A DNA stretch of 64,000 bases from Nymphaea colorata (Eukaryota > Streptophyta > Magnoliopsida > Nymphaeales > Nymphaeaceae): positions 23,150,981 to 23,214,980 of the forward strand of contig NC_045147.1 in the NCBI RefSeq assembly GCF_008831285.2, given 5' to 3'. Below are positions 50,370-62,027 of this stretch, one piece after another. Numbering within the stretch: position 1 is the first letter of the stretch; each line of letters begins with the position of its first letter. Under the pieces are notes generated by a model, which did no database searches, had not been told where the DNA came from, and saw nothing but the letters and a program-made list of their open reading frames with translations. Both the position numbers and the translations under genes were made by a program.

Positions 50370-52877
50370 TGCTTGGTCTGCTCCATACAGGGGTATATCA
50401 TACTCGGTCTAAGATCACACTGGATAACTTATAACAGTTGGTCTACTGATTTTTGAACCTGATAATAATTATCTTCAAATATCCTGTCTATTAAAATTTG
50501 GATGTGTTGTTCTAGTTTGTCTTTAAAAGTTGCACTTGAAGCTTGGACTATAGAAATGAAAAGATCATTTTTTTTCTTTTTGTGTCTGTCCAGTTTCTTG
50601 TATCTGAATTCTAGAAGCATTAGCCATTCACATCCATATCTCTTTTCATGATGGAAGCTGATTTGGATTGCACTGAAATTGTTCTACGAGTGTGTCTTGC
50701 AAGACATGCAATAGTGAACGGATATGAATATTTATCTGATTGATTGTTTTAACTTTGATCCAATTTTGTGGCACTATGACTTTCAGATAAATGAGGCAGA
50801 CATTATGAAGGAAACCAAACAATTCACATACAAAGATGGTTCTCAGTTCGTGTTTATGGATCTGGTACTCAATTTATCCTTTTGTGATCAACTGATCATG
50901 ACATCATGTTGAGATTTCATTGAAGAATTTGTCAAAGTTTCTCATATCCTTGTCCTGATGTTTTGACGAAGTTGTTGGTACCATAGTTCCATATTGTATT
51001 AGTTGTTCTTTAGCTTATATGACATTGGGCATACTCTTGCAGCATTTGGCTTGCCACACGAAACATTTCAGTGTATGAATTTTGAACTAATGCTTGGGTT
51101 GTTTGGTTCATGGTTGGAGTTTTAATTGATTATCTTGTTTTGCCTTTGCCTCTGTTCAGGGTCGAAAGTAATTGTTTAATAAGATATTATCTTACTCATG
51201 GACTCGTGGAGAACATTTTTGTTTAATGTCAATTGAAGAGGAAGTGATTATTTTTGTTTCTTTTGCAAAGAATTATTTTTTTGTCCCTCAGCCCCTTACT
51301 AGTTCATTCTTTGTTCTTCACAGTCATCTTTTGAAGAAAGCCGTATAAGTGAAGCAGAAATTGGCGACAAAAGGAAATGGCTAAAAGAGGGAATGGACTG
51401 TAGTGTTCTCCTTTGGAATGGAAAGGCATGTTTACTACCATTTTATCTACTTTTTACAAGCAAATATTTGATCTGAAACCTGTGTTGCTATTTTCCCTTT
51501 TTAAATCTACATCACCCAGCAGGTTTGTATTGGAAATCTACATCAGACTAAAACTCACTGAGCGTTTGGTGTAGGTTATTGATTGTGAGCTTCCCATTAC
51601 TGTTAAGCTTACTGTGGTTGAGGTTGATCCTGGACTAAGGGGTGATACTGCTCAAGGTAACTAAGCCTCATATTCAGTCTTTTTAATTTTTGGATGCACA
51701 AGCATTCTTTCCAGTTGATAACGTGCGTGTAGGGTGATGAAGCAATTTGCTTTCTTCCTGCACATGTGTTTGGTAATCGTCATTGATATTAATACTTGAA
51801 TTTGTTATTTGTACTGAATTAAAATAGTCATTGGGTTCATGTGTTCGTGTTCTCTGTCTTGACTCGGAGCATTGTTATGCATTTTTTTTTACTGATCACA
51901 AGTTGTGAAGTCCCTTGACTAAAAATAATTGCTTTCCATGCTTTGGTAGTTATCTGAGTTTGTTTGAACTCATTCCTGCATTTCCTTGCAAGAAAAGTCT
52001 GTGGCTTTTTCGTCAAATTTCACTGTGTATTGCTTGAACCAGTCTCGTAATCAGATTTCTTCTTCCCAAGGTGGTGCTATTGACTTTTGAGTAAACAAAA
52101 GGGACTCCCATCTCTCCTTTGACTAAGTAAACATAAATCTAACTCTTTTTTCCTTTTCTTAATGTTTATAAGTTCAATTTTTTCTCTGCGTCGTTTAGTG
52201 AAGAAATCTGAGCCTTTCTTTCCTCATTTTTCTTATCATTTTAATTCGTTTATGTGTGGAAATGCTAATGCCTTCTGTCAGTTAGAAAACTGGTACATCA
52301 TCGTCACATATGTCACATTATTTTCAAAATTATCGCAATGTTAATGTAGAAAATGAAAAAGACGAAAAGAAAACACGAAAAAACCTGTTTGTTGGAAAAA
52401 CGGGAAAATAAATTTATTGCAATATCAGCATGGATTCATGTGTAAACTTCACAGGGGTTATTTGCCTTCATTTTTCATCATTAAAACATTATTTTTATCA
52501 TTTTGTCTAGTTTTTTTTACCTTTTATCTGTTTTTCATTTATTTCGGTTTTACCTAATATTTAGATTTTTTCCCATGTTTTTGAGATTTTGTTGTGAAAA
52601 ACAACTTTGTCAACAAAAAGTTTTGCCCTTAAAAACTTGATAAGTATATTTGGGACAATGCTGGAACACTAAAACTTATAAAACGCCTCCGGTGTGTGTA
52701 TGTGGATGTATGATTATGAACAATTTTTAAATTTTATTGTGGGTGAGTGTTGTTTCAGGTGGATCGAAGCCAGCGACGGTCGACACGGGTGCTGTTGTGA
52801 ACGTGCCATTGTTTGTGAATATTGGCGATGAGATTTTGGTGGACACCAGAACAGGGGAATACATGAGCAGGGCCTAG
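47906..52877 (+). CDS. Plastid translation elongation factor P (EF-P)
   Basis: Exons: 47906-48029, 48142-48219, 48759-48865, 50787-50864, 51324-51425, 51575-51656 and 52759-52877; 229 residues, all phases close. The first 40 or so residues are rich in Ser, Arg, Thr and Leu with few acids, as in a chloroplast transit peptide. Then comes a bacterial-type EF-P: an SH3-like domain I with [15 protein letters not shown] (tip lysine Lys76 in PGKG) and OB domains with [31 protein letters not shown] and the C-terminal [22 protein letters not shown] signature. EF-P relieves ribosomes stalled at proline-rich stretches, here presumably on plastid ribosomes. The intron after exon 5 begins GC rather than GT (AAG then GCATGT). 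The ATG context (GCCAATGG) is good. Confidence 0.92.
49498..49569. repeat. Perfect 25-base direct repeat in an EF-P intron
   Basis: Identical 25-base copies at 49498-49522 and 49545-49569, containing GGTATGCATATGATCG, are spaced 47 bases apart. They lie in the intron between exons 3 and 4. Perfect identity suggests a recent duplication. Confidence 0.85.
50323..50363. repeat. (TA)n microsatellite in an EF-P intron
   Basis: About 20 TA units in the intron between exons 3 and 4. Confidence 0.95.
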
Positions 52878-54204
52878 ATTTTTCCTTTCTCCTTTTTCTC
52901 CTTGCCCTTTGAGCTCTCGGGGTAGACATGACTAGGGATCTTGAGCGAACTTTGAGTTATCAAGGTTGTGGCTGTGGCTCTGGGGGCTACGCATGTATGA
53001 ATGAGTGTATAATGTTAATTTTTCTTTTTATCCTTGATTGATTAAAAAAAGGGAAACTCTGCAAGGCACTCATTCACTCTCTCCATTCACTCACTAAAAT
53101 CATGCAACACTTTCCAAAATGAAATATTTGCAACTCAACTATTGGATTTTTTGGAGGGAGAGAGGGAGAGAGAAACGTCATGTATTACTAACAGAAGGCT
53201 CCCTTTCTCTATGTTGAACTTGTGGTTGTAACCACTACTCTGTTTCGGCTGTCAATCAAAACGCTTTCTTACTATAAGTCCTTATGTTTGACAGGGTGAG
53301 TGAGAGGTTAACAATTCACCATTTTGAAAAGGGACTGAAGATCCTCGAGTGGGTGGTAGGCTCGATAGGCTGCTTTCAGTTCAACAGAGCATTTCTACCT
53401 TATTGTGGTATTGTGGTTCAAAGGAGTAGCATCCACAAGAGTCAAAACAGGAACATATGTTGTTTACATGTCCGCACCCTGATTAGTTATGCTATGCCTG
53501 TTGGAGACAAAGCAAGATGCCTGTTGTCTCGCCTGTTGGAGACAAAGCAAGATGTAGTTCATTCTAAACACCTTCAAAGTTTTATACAACACATCTATAT
53601 ATATGAAACAATCCAATGCAGTTGGCAGCATGAGAGTCTTCTCCTCGTCCTCTCAAATCCTACTTGAAACAGAACAGTGCATTGACAGTGAGGTAAAACC
53701 TATCCGCAATGAAGCAACTAGTGAGGTAAAACTGTGGCAGATCAATTGCTGATTAACTGTGAAAATACAGTAAGTGCTTTTAGAACACTACAAGTGGAGC
53801 AAACATTTTCCGGCAGGACATTGCTGCTGGTATTAAGAGATATGTCCCATCGAATGGTTGTCATTGTTCTGTTCTGGCAATCAGAAGCCCCCTTTAGGTC
53901 CTTCATACCCACCAAATAACACATCCACTTGTTAGCATTCTGTTAACGTGGTGCTGGGGATCAAAGCTGATGAACTGCCAACCATTCACCATACAAATGC
54001 GATAGTCTAGATAAAACAGTTTACATCTCAGGTTCCCATGAATTCTCTTCCAGCTTCTTAAGAAATGCAACACGCAGGAAAAGAAGAAAGGATGCAAGAG
54101 GGGAACACAGTTGACAGTGTTCCATGCACATATCTAACAACAGAGACATACCAACAGCCATACAACAATAACTAGAAGCAGCAAGAAAGCAGAGAAACAA
54201 CGTC
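52878..54204. other. Intergenic region after EF-P
   Basis: The first 200 bases are probably EF-P 3'UTR. The rest shows no recognisable gene. It includes a perfect 24-base direct repeat at 53496-53519 and 53531-53554, annotated separately. Confidence 0.5.
53496..53554. repeat. Perfect 24-base direct repeat, 35-base spacing
   Basis: Identical copies beginning GCCTGTTGGAGACAAAGC lie at 53496-53519 and 53531-53554. It is a recent-looking local duplication in intergenic DNA. Confidence 0.85.
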
Positions 54205-54561
54205 TCAATATTGTTTCTGGCAGCCATGATCTTCCAATTCTGTAGCCTTCTCAGGTTGATGGTGATGAGCAAAGAGGGGACGCAACAGCTTCTTCAAAGC
54301 CCTTGGGAGCCCCCACCTTCGTCGCCGAATTGCTTGGGTGAATTGCGATGGTGCATTGAAGAACCGGGCTGGGTTCGGTGTCGAATAGCTGCGGCCCATT
54401 ATGGCTAGGTTCAGTTGCATCTGCAATGAGACCAGCTCGAATGGATCAAGAAGTGAGCTATCACCCTCCCCAAATCTTAGAACAACGTATTGCTTCACTT
54501 CTTCCATACCGACGAGCTGCAAAACCAATCTGCAGTCAGAGGCACTCCTGCCTACGGACAT
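54205..54561 (-). CDS. Hypothetical protein, 118 residues, doubtful
   Basis: A single open frame with a real ATG at 54561 encodes 118 residues. I do not recognise it. It has a plausible globular N-terminal half (LVLQLVGMEEVKQYVVLRFGE) and a basic stretch (AIRRRRWGLPRALKKLL) at about residues 79-94. The frame stays open about 45 bases upstream of the ATG, to a TAG preceded by possible splice-acceptor-like DNA, so it could also be the last exon of a longer gene. A TATATAT-type word near 54671-54678 would suit a promoter about 110 bases upstream. No signal peptide or membrane segment is seen. It may equally be a chance ORF or a gene remnant. Confidence 0.3.
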   Translation of the reverse strand: MSVGRSASDCRLVLQLVGMEEVKQYVVLRFGEGDSSLLDPFELVSLQMQLNLAIMGRSYSTPNPARFFNAPSQFTQAIRRRRWGLPRALKKLLRPLFAHHHQPEKATELEDHGCQKQY

Positions 54562-56030
54562 CCGAATACAACCCTTCTGATAAGGTCCAAAATTTGAACA
54601 AGCAAACTCCTACGATCAGTAAAAACCTTTGAACTCACTCTCTTTCTCTCATGTTGGAGCGTCCCCACATACATATATCGTCCCCATTCTCCTGGCCAGT
54701 TTGTGAATGCTGTTTTGGTCAAGAGCAACTAAATACGTTGTCTTGAAAGTGTAATAAAATCATTGGTCGTATCGTAAGCTAATAAATAAGAAAGAATTGA
54801 TGAACAATAACTAAACTATCTCCTCTCCCATTGATTTCTATCTGTGGGCTCGTGGCCTCCATTTTGGAGATTCGAAACTAAAGTTATTTGGTATTCAAAT
54901 GGGGAGTTATTTCATCTTTGAATTTTTTGAAATTAAAAGTAGGTGGTGTTCCAGAGGGGCAATTATTTGATTTTTGAATTTAAAAAATTCAAATTTTCTA
55001 AAGAGCAGTTGGGGAAGTTTGAAAAAGTTTGCAACCCGGCGACTCTGGCCAACCTTTGGATTGGGTTTCCAAGGGTAAGGGATACAAGGCACTGGATGTC
55101 TCAAATTTACATTTCAAGACATATAGTCGGCTCATTCAAGCATTATCTCAACTATGTCCAAACTAATGTGGGCATGGTTAATTCTTTGAGTAGTATTACA
55201 AGCTGCATTCCTTGTTCTCAAAACATAGTTGCGATAATTGAAATGATAAAAAGTTAGATGCTTTGCTACAAGAACCTCACACTAATGTGATAAACTCGTA
55301 TGTTTTTTATGATAAAGATTTACACTTGATATCCTTATTTTACTCTTATATTGAGATTCCGGAGAGAAAGTGAGGGAGACTTATTTTCAATTCTTTGATC
55401 TCAAATCCTGAAGATTTAATATCAGAGTGGATCAAAGCTAAACCCTACTCTTTTCATGTGCAGTCATCCTTATGTCCCTTGTAAGCATGTGAACTCCCAA
55501 ATGATGATATGTCAACTCAATGTGTGGGCTTAGCAATGCTTTACATTGGTAAACTAAAACATGGCATGGCTTGATCCATGCTCTATCATGGCAAACCCCC
55601 CCTGCCTTTACAATAACAAAAAAACAAGGACCCTCCCCAACTGAGTCGAGTCGAGCCTAGTTGAGCCGAGTCGAGCCGAGCTGCTTGATTCAATTCTTAG
55701 ATTCTAAATGCAGGGGTTTGTTTTTGGTACGCTATATCAACTCTGAAGCATACTGAGCGTTACTCACCTTATGCTCATCTACCTGAATATAACGGAAGGG
55801 CTATAAATTAAAAACATCAAAATGGAAGGTTGAAACGGACGATAAAAAGGTAAATTTGATCTGGAAAGCGTAAATTAAGGCTTCATAGTGCCATATCCGC
55901 TTGCCAAAAAATTTCAAAATATCGCCGTTACTTTATCTGCTAAATACAGAACCAGAAGGCATATTCGTCGTCAGAAACGGTCGTCTTTTACCACCGACCT
56001 ACACGGCTCCGCCGCAGCTTTAAAATTTTG
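54562..56030. other. Intergenic region upstream of the TOG/HEAT gene
   Basis: AT-rich DNA with no recognised gene. A short degenerate array of GTCGAG/GCCGAG-type units lies at about 55641-55681. Sequence just before 56031 is the distal promoter of the next gene. Confidence 0.5.
55641..55681. repeat. Short degenerate tandem array of GAGTCGAGCC-type units
   Basis: About four units built on GAGTCGAG and GAGCCGAG occur in a row. It is a small minisatellite-like tract in intergenic DNA, with no coding role seen. Confidence 0.65.
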
Positions 56031-56062
56031 AACCGTTGGAAACTTGGAAGAGAGCCGTTGGG
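56031..56062 (+). promoter_or_regulatory. Two MSA (mitosis-specific activator) elements
   Basis: 56031-56040 read on the minus strand is TCCAACGGTT, and 56053-56062 is CCCAACGGCT. Both match the MSA consensus YCYAACGGYY, bound by three-repeat MYB factors that drive G2/M transcription. They lie about 25-55 bases upstream of a TATTTAAAA at 56087-56095, the likely TATA box, and about 140-170 bases upstream of the TOG/HEAT gene's ATG. Confidence 0.65.
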
Positions 56063-56203
56063 TAGAAAAGTTTTGGGTTGCTCCGATATTTAAAATTTGA
56101 AACCTTTTGCGTCCTTAACCCTCGCTCCAACAGAGCACAGAAGAAACCACCATCGATTCTTCATCAGGGAAAAGCATCCAAAGAAACCTTGCAGCACGGA
56201 AGT

Positions 56204-58009
56204 ATGGCACTCAGGGCACTCGATAACACGCCGGAGCATACGCCGGAGAGGCCTAAAAAGGCTCCCAAGAAATCAGTTTGTGCTGGAATTGAAAATCATC
56301 TCGCCGGGAATGAAGAGAACACCGTGCCGGGCAGCCGATCCCCTGCCATTGAGAAGGCACAGGAGGACCGGGTAGATTACATTGCCTCGGCAGATCTTCA
56401 GCCACTGCTGGATCCTGAAAAGACAGCACAGGTAAAGTGAAATTTGGAAACCCCAAATATTTAAGCCAAAATTGCTCGTTTCCAGGTCAAGTTCTTATGC
56501 TGCCGTTCTGTTTTTTCTTAAATGGAACATCGAAGTATGTCCCGTTAGAAATTGTAAGTTTTTGATATTGTCTTGATAATTTGGCTGTGTGTGATTTCCA
56601 TGGCACAGAATTTGCTACAAAGATTGGAGTCGAAGGATTGGATTAAGGTGTGTGAGGCTCTGAACGACGTGCGCCGATTGGCGATCTATCACTCTGCTTC
56701 ACTGACATCACTCTTGTAAGTCCTTATGAGTTGCTAAATCTCCTATTTCTCATCACTGTAAACAGGATTCAAGTTAGTTATAAATGATCTTAGGGGCACT
56801 CAGAAACTCATTTCTGTGGTGCAAGTCAACTTAAAAGATTAGGGAAATTTGGACTTGAAAGCGTTAGCACCGGTTCTCTTTGCAATTGCTGATATGATTC
56901 TGATGAGTAGCTAGAGCAAAGTTCGGGGACTTATATGAGGGCCTGCCTTTTTTCATCTACATAGGGATAGGGTCGTATTGTTGCTCGTGAAGGCAATGAA
57001 GAATCCAAGGAGTGCACTTTGCAAGACATCCATTATGACTTCCACTGACCTCTTTAATGGATTTGGACATGTCTTCCTCTCTCCTCCCATGTCAGATGTC
57101 ATTGACACCTTGGTACTCTCTCCCCCCTTTCCGTGTTGATGTAATCAGGTCACAAGCCTGGTCACTGTTCTTATTTCAATTTGGTCCTGCCGATTGAATT
57201 TTATCAGCCAATCAACCAAGTTGTTCTAAAGAAACACAGAGTTTTCTTAAGAACAGCAACGTTGATCAGAGATTGCTGTGGCATCTGATTATTCATTTCC
57301 TATTTCCAGCTACTGCAACTGCTGCTGAAGGCTTCCCAAGACAAGCGGTTTGTATGCGAAGAAGCTGAAATGGCCTTGAATGCCATGGTGAAGTCCTCCC
57401 CTGCACTTCCTCTATTGAGGAAGCTGGAGCATTATGTGAACCATTCCAATCTCAGAGTGAGAGCAAAGGCTGCCGTTTCCATTTCTAACTGCATCGCCAA
57501 ATTGGTAACCACTTGTTCTTGTTTTTTCTCTAACAGCCAAACAGCATTGCCAAACATTTTTAGTGATCCATGACATGGAACTCCATTGTTTTATGTCAAT
57601 TGACAAACAACTAGGTTTGAGGGTACTTGAAACGTTAAGTTGTGGATGTCTCCCAGACCATCAATCTGCATGGCTAACTAGTTTGAGAAATTATGGTGAA
57701 GACTGATTTTCCTGACTTAGAGATGCTTACCAAGTTTTTTGACCTCTGTGCTAGGAAATGGAACCGATGAAAGAATATGGATTCTCAAAAATCTTACACA
57801 TTGCTGCCGACTTGCTTAATGACCGGCTCCCAGTAGCACGAGATTCAGCTCGTAGCATTATCGCATCAGTTCATGCTGCATTCTCAAAGGATCATGGACA
57901 ACATGATGAAGAGGGACAATTACCTGAGGATTCATGGAAGAGTTTTTGCGCGACTAGCCTGCCACCCATTGCTGCACAAGCAGTGGAAAAGATAGTTCAA
58001 CAGCAGTAG
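56204..58009 (+). CDS. HEAT/TOG-type ARM-repeat protein (TOGARAM-like), probably microtubule-linked
   Basis: Exons: 56204-56431, 56609-56715, 56965-57112, 57310-57504 and 57755-58009; 310 residues, all phases close. The start MALRALDN followed by TPERPKK matches the conserved N-terminus of this small plant family as I remember it. After a disordered basic region (about 1-75), residues of about 76-305 are alternating amphipathic helices of HEAT/ARM type: LLQRLESKDWIKVCEALNDV, VVLLLVKAMKNPRSALCKTS, LLKASQDKRFVCEEAEMAL, LEHYVNHSNLRVRAKAAVS and ILHIAADLLNDRLPVARDSA. This is the layout of a single TOG-like domain as in CLASP/crescerin proteins, which bind tubulin. The function is inferred. Two MSA elements upstream suggest G2/M expression. 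It converges with the p23 gene. Confidence 0.85.
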
Positions 58010-59556
58010 ATTTCCGAAAATGACGTCTGTTGACAGAAAAAGTTGAGAACAAGGATTTTTGTTCTTGACTGGATATTCCATATTTCCAAGCGACACTTGA
58101 TTTCTTTTTCCGTTAAAACAATTATCGACTTTGTTTGATGAATCTTTTGTAAAGTTTTAGCTGGCTGCGGCTGTTTTCAATTGATACGGCTTGGTGTTTC
58201 TCGAAATATGCGATAAGAATTTACGGTTATTGCAGTTTTGAAATCTTGTTATGCCGACCAAATACTAATATGTATGTATGCACATTTTGCCTGGCAAGCA
58301 CCGACTGCGCAAATTTGCCACAAAAGTGTGTCATTCGGGTGGAAACTAAATTCTGCATCTTTCAATTTGGTCGGCGACGAGGTAGGTCGAAAAAATTGGC
58401 CAAAATCAACGACCGTGTTGTCTGTTTCAGAAACCCAATCATTTAAAAAAAATCATAATAGTTAATGAAAAAATTCATAAAAATCAAGTGCGAATCAAAT
58501 TGTACGAACTCTTTTGACAACATAACATACACTTGGGCACGCTTGGGAGGCATAATCAATCTCTCACACATGCCAATATATAAACTTTAAACACGAGCTT
58601 TTTTTATCTCTCACACATATGCATGACATTACATAAACTTGCTGACATTCTGTACTCAATCCATCAAAGCCAGGCTAAGGAATCCACCACCTAAATTAGA
58701 TAAGTCGAGGTTGGTGAACTTGCCAAGGCTGGATCAGACGAATAAAAAAAGCCACGCTCTGATTAAAGTTGTCTGCAGGCTCCGTGCGTGGGAGTTTGTG
58801 CGCATGCGTGTGTGAATGTGCTAGAAAGTTAGTTGCTGAAATCAAGTTTGCTTCTGTCAACAGATTTCTTCAAACATTAGCTGGCTAAAGGAGAACAGGT
58901 GGCTAGGTTGAAATCAAGTTTGGTTCTGCCAGCAGATTTCTTCAAACATTAGCTGGCTAAAGGAGTAGCTAGAATCTACGTAGCTGGTTAAACGGGTGGT
59001 GGGTAGGTGAAAATCTAATAGTCGAGCTGATTACCACTGGCTTGGCCAGGTGTGAGATCAGATGTTGAGAAGTTCGTGATAGGGTGCAGGTCCTGCAGGA
59101 CTTGTCGGTTGGCTAAGGGACGGATGCAGAACAAGAGAAGCAGAAGTTTTTTGGACTCTACAAACTGTGGATGCGTGACACCATAGTTCACAAATATATC
59201 ACTCTCCAGAAGTAGGGGGAAAGGGAGTAGAGTTCCCACCTCTTCCAAGTATCTTATCCCTACATAAAGTCCATCGGGTCAAAGGAATGACTTGTTTATG
59301 TAATGCTACGGTATGCTACTGCTTCCTAGAAAAAAAATGCAATATCGATGCCCATGCCAAATATGACCAAATAATTTTTTCATAGAAAAACCACTATATG
59401 CTGATAGAATACTCAAATAATTAGTGTACCGCAGACAAGTGTTTTCGTGTAGAAAGTTTACCAACAGAAAGAATACAACATCTTAGCATTTCTTCCAAAG
59501 AAAATGCCCTAGAGTTTCTAATCCAACAATCGGTTAGTCCACTAATGGCTCCCTCT
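58010..59556. other. Convergent intergenic region, TOG and p23 3' ends
   Basis: 3'UTRs of both genes are expected at the two edges. The middle holds a two-copy tandem repeat (58838-58965) and no recognised gene. Confidence 0.5.
58838..58965. repeat. Two-copy tandem repeat, 72-base period
   Basis: Copies at 58838-58893 and 58910-58965 are 56 bases with about three differences. Both start GAAATCAAGTTTG and end TTAGCTGGCTAAAGGAG. It is a recent duplication in intergenic DNA. Confidence 0.8.
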
Positions 59557-61983
59557 TCAGACGCTTGGAGCCTGTTCTTTAGCAGAAGCAGCTGGTTCCG
59601 CTTTTTCAACGCCTTTGTCAGCAGCAGCGTCCGCCTTTTCAGCTTCTTGACCTACACATGGCGAAAACAAGAAAACACATGACAAAACATGAGAAACTCT
59701 CCTGGTTGAGAACCTTCACGGATGTTTTGATGACCATAACATCAGCAGAGAAGCAAGCAATAATAGCTGGCTAGGTACAAGAATGTCTACACGATTTAGA
59801 CAAAAGGTAAGCCACAGAATGGCTCACAAGCATTTTGGCCAATCAACAAAACATTATTTGTTGAAATACTGGAGGCAGAACCAAGAAGTGAGATCAGATC
59901 ACTAGCATCTCATATGAAACACCACGGCTACACATGGACATGGCCCTAGCAGGTTTGTCAAAGTACTGATGCTGGTAGACCAACCAAGACACATGCTGTC
60001 GTGGTGGGGTTTTACGTTGACAAGGTACACCAATCTAAAGCTTCAAAAACCCGCAAAACCGATGACAACAAAAATACCTTCATCGTCACTTTCATCAAGG
60101 TCATCACCCATGCCATCCCCATCACCCATGCCATCCCCAAAGCCTGCCGGATCACCAAATTTCTGCAGAATATCATCAATTTTATCAGGCAAAAATTTCA
60201 TAGAGATCAAAACAAATAAAAAAGATAACACCTCCCAACAAAAAGACTCATTTAAGGTTTGTAAAGTCATACCGAGAAATCCATCCCTCCTAAATCCATG
60301 TCGTTTCCTGTTCCAAAACCACACACCTCAGACATGGTTTTCAACCCAAGACAAATAATGAAAGACAAGAACAGGTAAGAATAACAGACCAACTTCATCA
60401 TCATCTTCGTCTACCCATTTGTCCCAGTCCACCTTCAGGTAATGAGGTGCCTTAGCATCACCACGTAATAGTTTCTTCCACCATCCAATTTCCGATTTCT
60501 GTACCACACAGAAGATGTTGCGAACTCCAATATTTATCTTGCTGTCCTGGATTAATAAGAGTTACAAAATAACAGATTAGTCTGATGACAAAAATGCAAA
60601 AGTATAATCTTTTCTAGATAACAATCAAATGGGTCACGCATTTACCTCTACATTTACTTTTTCATAAAGATCCAACTTCAATTCATATGGGGCATTGTCA
60701 GGTCCAGCAGTTGCTGAGAAATTTAGGATGCCATCAGGTTCAAGATTGACTGCCACGTTTTTTGCATCAGCTAACTGTATTGTGACATAGACCTTGTCCA
60801 CTCTCTGAGCCCACTTCACTTCAGGATGACGGCTGCCGCATGTACAAAATGCTTAGGTTAGTTGTGCTAGGAAACAAGCTATAGCCAAAGATGCATAATG
60901 AATTACTTCTCTGATATGTCATTGAACAGAAATGAAGACATTTTAATACTCAAGATTTAGACAACCTAAGCCCATCAGGAATCACAGGAAACGGACATTT
61001 TTAACGATGCAGAAATGCATTATTATCACAATGCGGAAAAGACAATCTACATCAGGAGTTGCTATATCATAAAACACTCACGCTAAGATTTAATCCGACT
61101 ACTAGAAAAAATCAAACAGATCTAAGTGGAGAAAAAGGATGATCCTAGTCAACATCTTGCCTAAGCGTATTCCAGTCGTCAGCTCGTTGCAATTCACTGC
61201 CCAAAAAAAAAAAAATTCCCCTAGAATGCAATGCTACTCCTAAGGAACAGATGACAGCAGAGAATCAGACTTTGATCTATCTATGCGCATGACCTTCAGC
61301 TAAGAGAGTCAACGGATCGTCAAAAGGACATTTGAGCATCTACCGTAGTTGATAGATCAGAGGAGTACGAATTCTGCATTCAAAATTGAACACAAGAGCT
61401 ACTGCAATATAAACATTGTCCAATTGTGCCCCAGTAACTGAGGACACAAACGGGCTTTGTATGTATCACAAAATTGTTAGCTTGTTACTAAATAAAAACA
61501 ATTCATGCTCGTACAAAAATCGGAAGACACGTCGAAATACAAAAAGGATGGGAACGTTAAGAGCACGTCAGCGTAGTCTCAAAAGCACAAGCCTTTAATT
61601 GATTTGTCAAAAGATGGCGCAATAAATCCCATAACCCATTTCAGTCAAAACCGCAACCTAAATGAGAATAACCACGTAATGATATGTAACAAGATGAAAC
61701 TACATTGAAATAACCACCCAAACCCTAACCATCTGTTTCCAACCAAACACACATGGAACTCCAAGACAACCCAAAAAAAAAACAACTATTATGCAAAAGA
61801 TGGAAAAAGATATTCCCACAACCAGATCAACGCCATTGGATGAGATGAAAACAGAAGCATGAGAATCTAAAGGGCAACCCACAAAACTAAAGAAAAACAA
61901 CATATAGAGCGAAAACATCGAGCAACATGCTCATTGTTGCTGAGAAAATAACGGAGGCTGAGAGTGTGAGAAATTTACCTCAT
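59557..61983 (-). CDS. p23 co-chaperone of Hsp90 (CS domain)
   Basis: Exons in order: 61979-61983, 60646-60832, 60390-60546, 60273-60307, 60078-60162 and 59557-59651; 187 residues, all phases close. The first coding exon holds only ATG plus two bases; splicing gives MSRHPEVKWAQR, the conserved p23 start. The CS domain covers about residues 3-110 (VKWAQRVDKVYVTIQL, INIGVRNIFCVVQK, WWKKLLRGDAKAPHYLKVDWDKWVDEDD). The tail is acidic and Gly/Met/Asp-rich, with a tandem DGMGDG duplication, then Ala/Lys/Glu-rich. p23 binds ATP-bound Hsp90 in the cytosol and modulates client release; plant p23 proteins influence auxin transport and root growth. The leader has two telo-box motifs. Confidence 0.95.
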
Positions 61984-61991
61984 GTTAGATG

Positions 61992-62027
61992 AAACCCTAG
62001 AAAGCCGGAGCCTAGGAAAAACCCTAA
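61992..62027 (-). promoter_or_regulatory. Two telo-box motifs in the p23 leader
   Basis: AAACCCTAG at 61992-62000 and AAACCCTAA at 62019-62027 lie 9 and 36 bases upstream of the p23 start codon. Telo boxes are common in 5' regions of plant translation and growth-related genes expressed in dividing cells. Confidence 0.55.

Noticed and set aside
53284-53667. Plus-strand ORF of 127 residues downstream of EF-P
   Set aside because: It contains a recent DNA-level direct repeat and has no family resemblance; likely chance.
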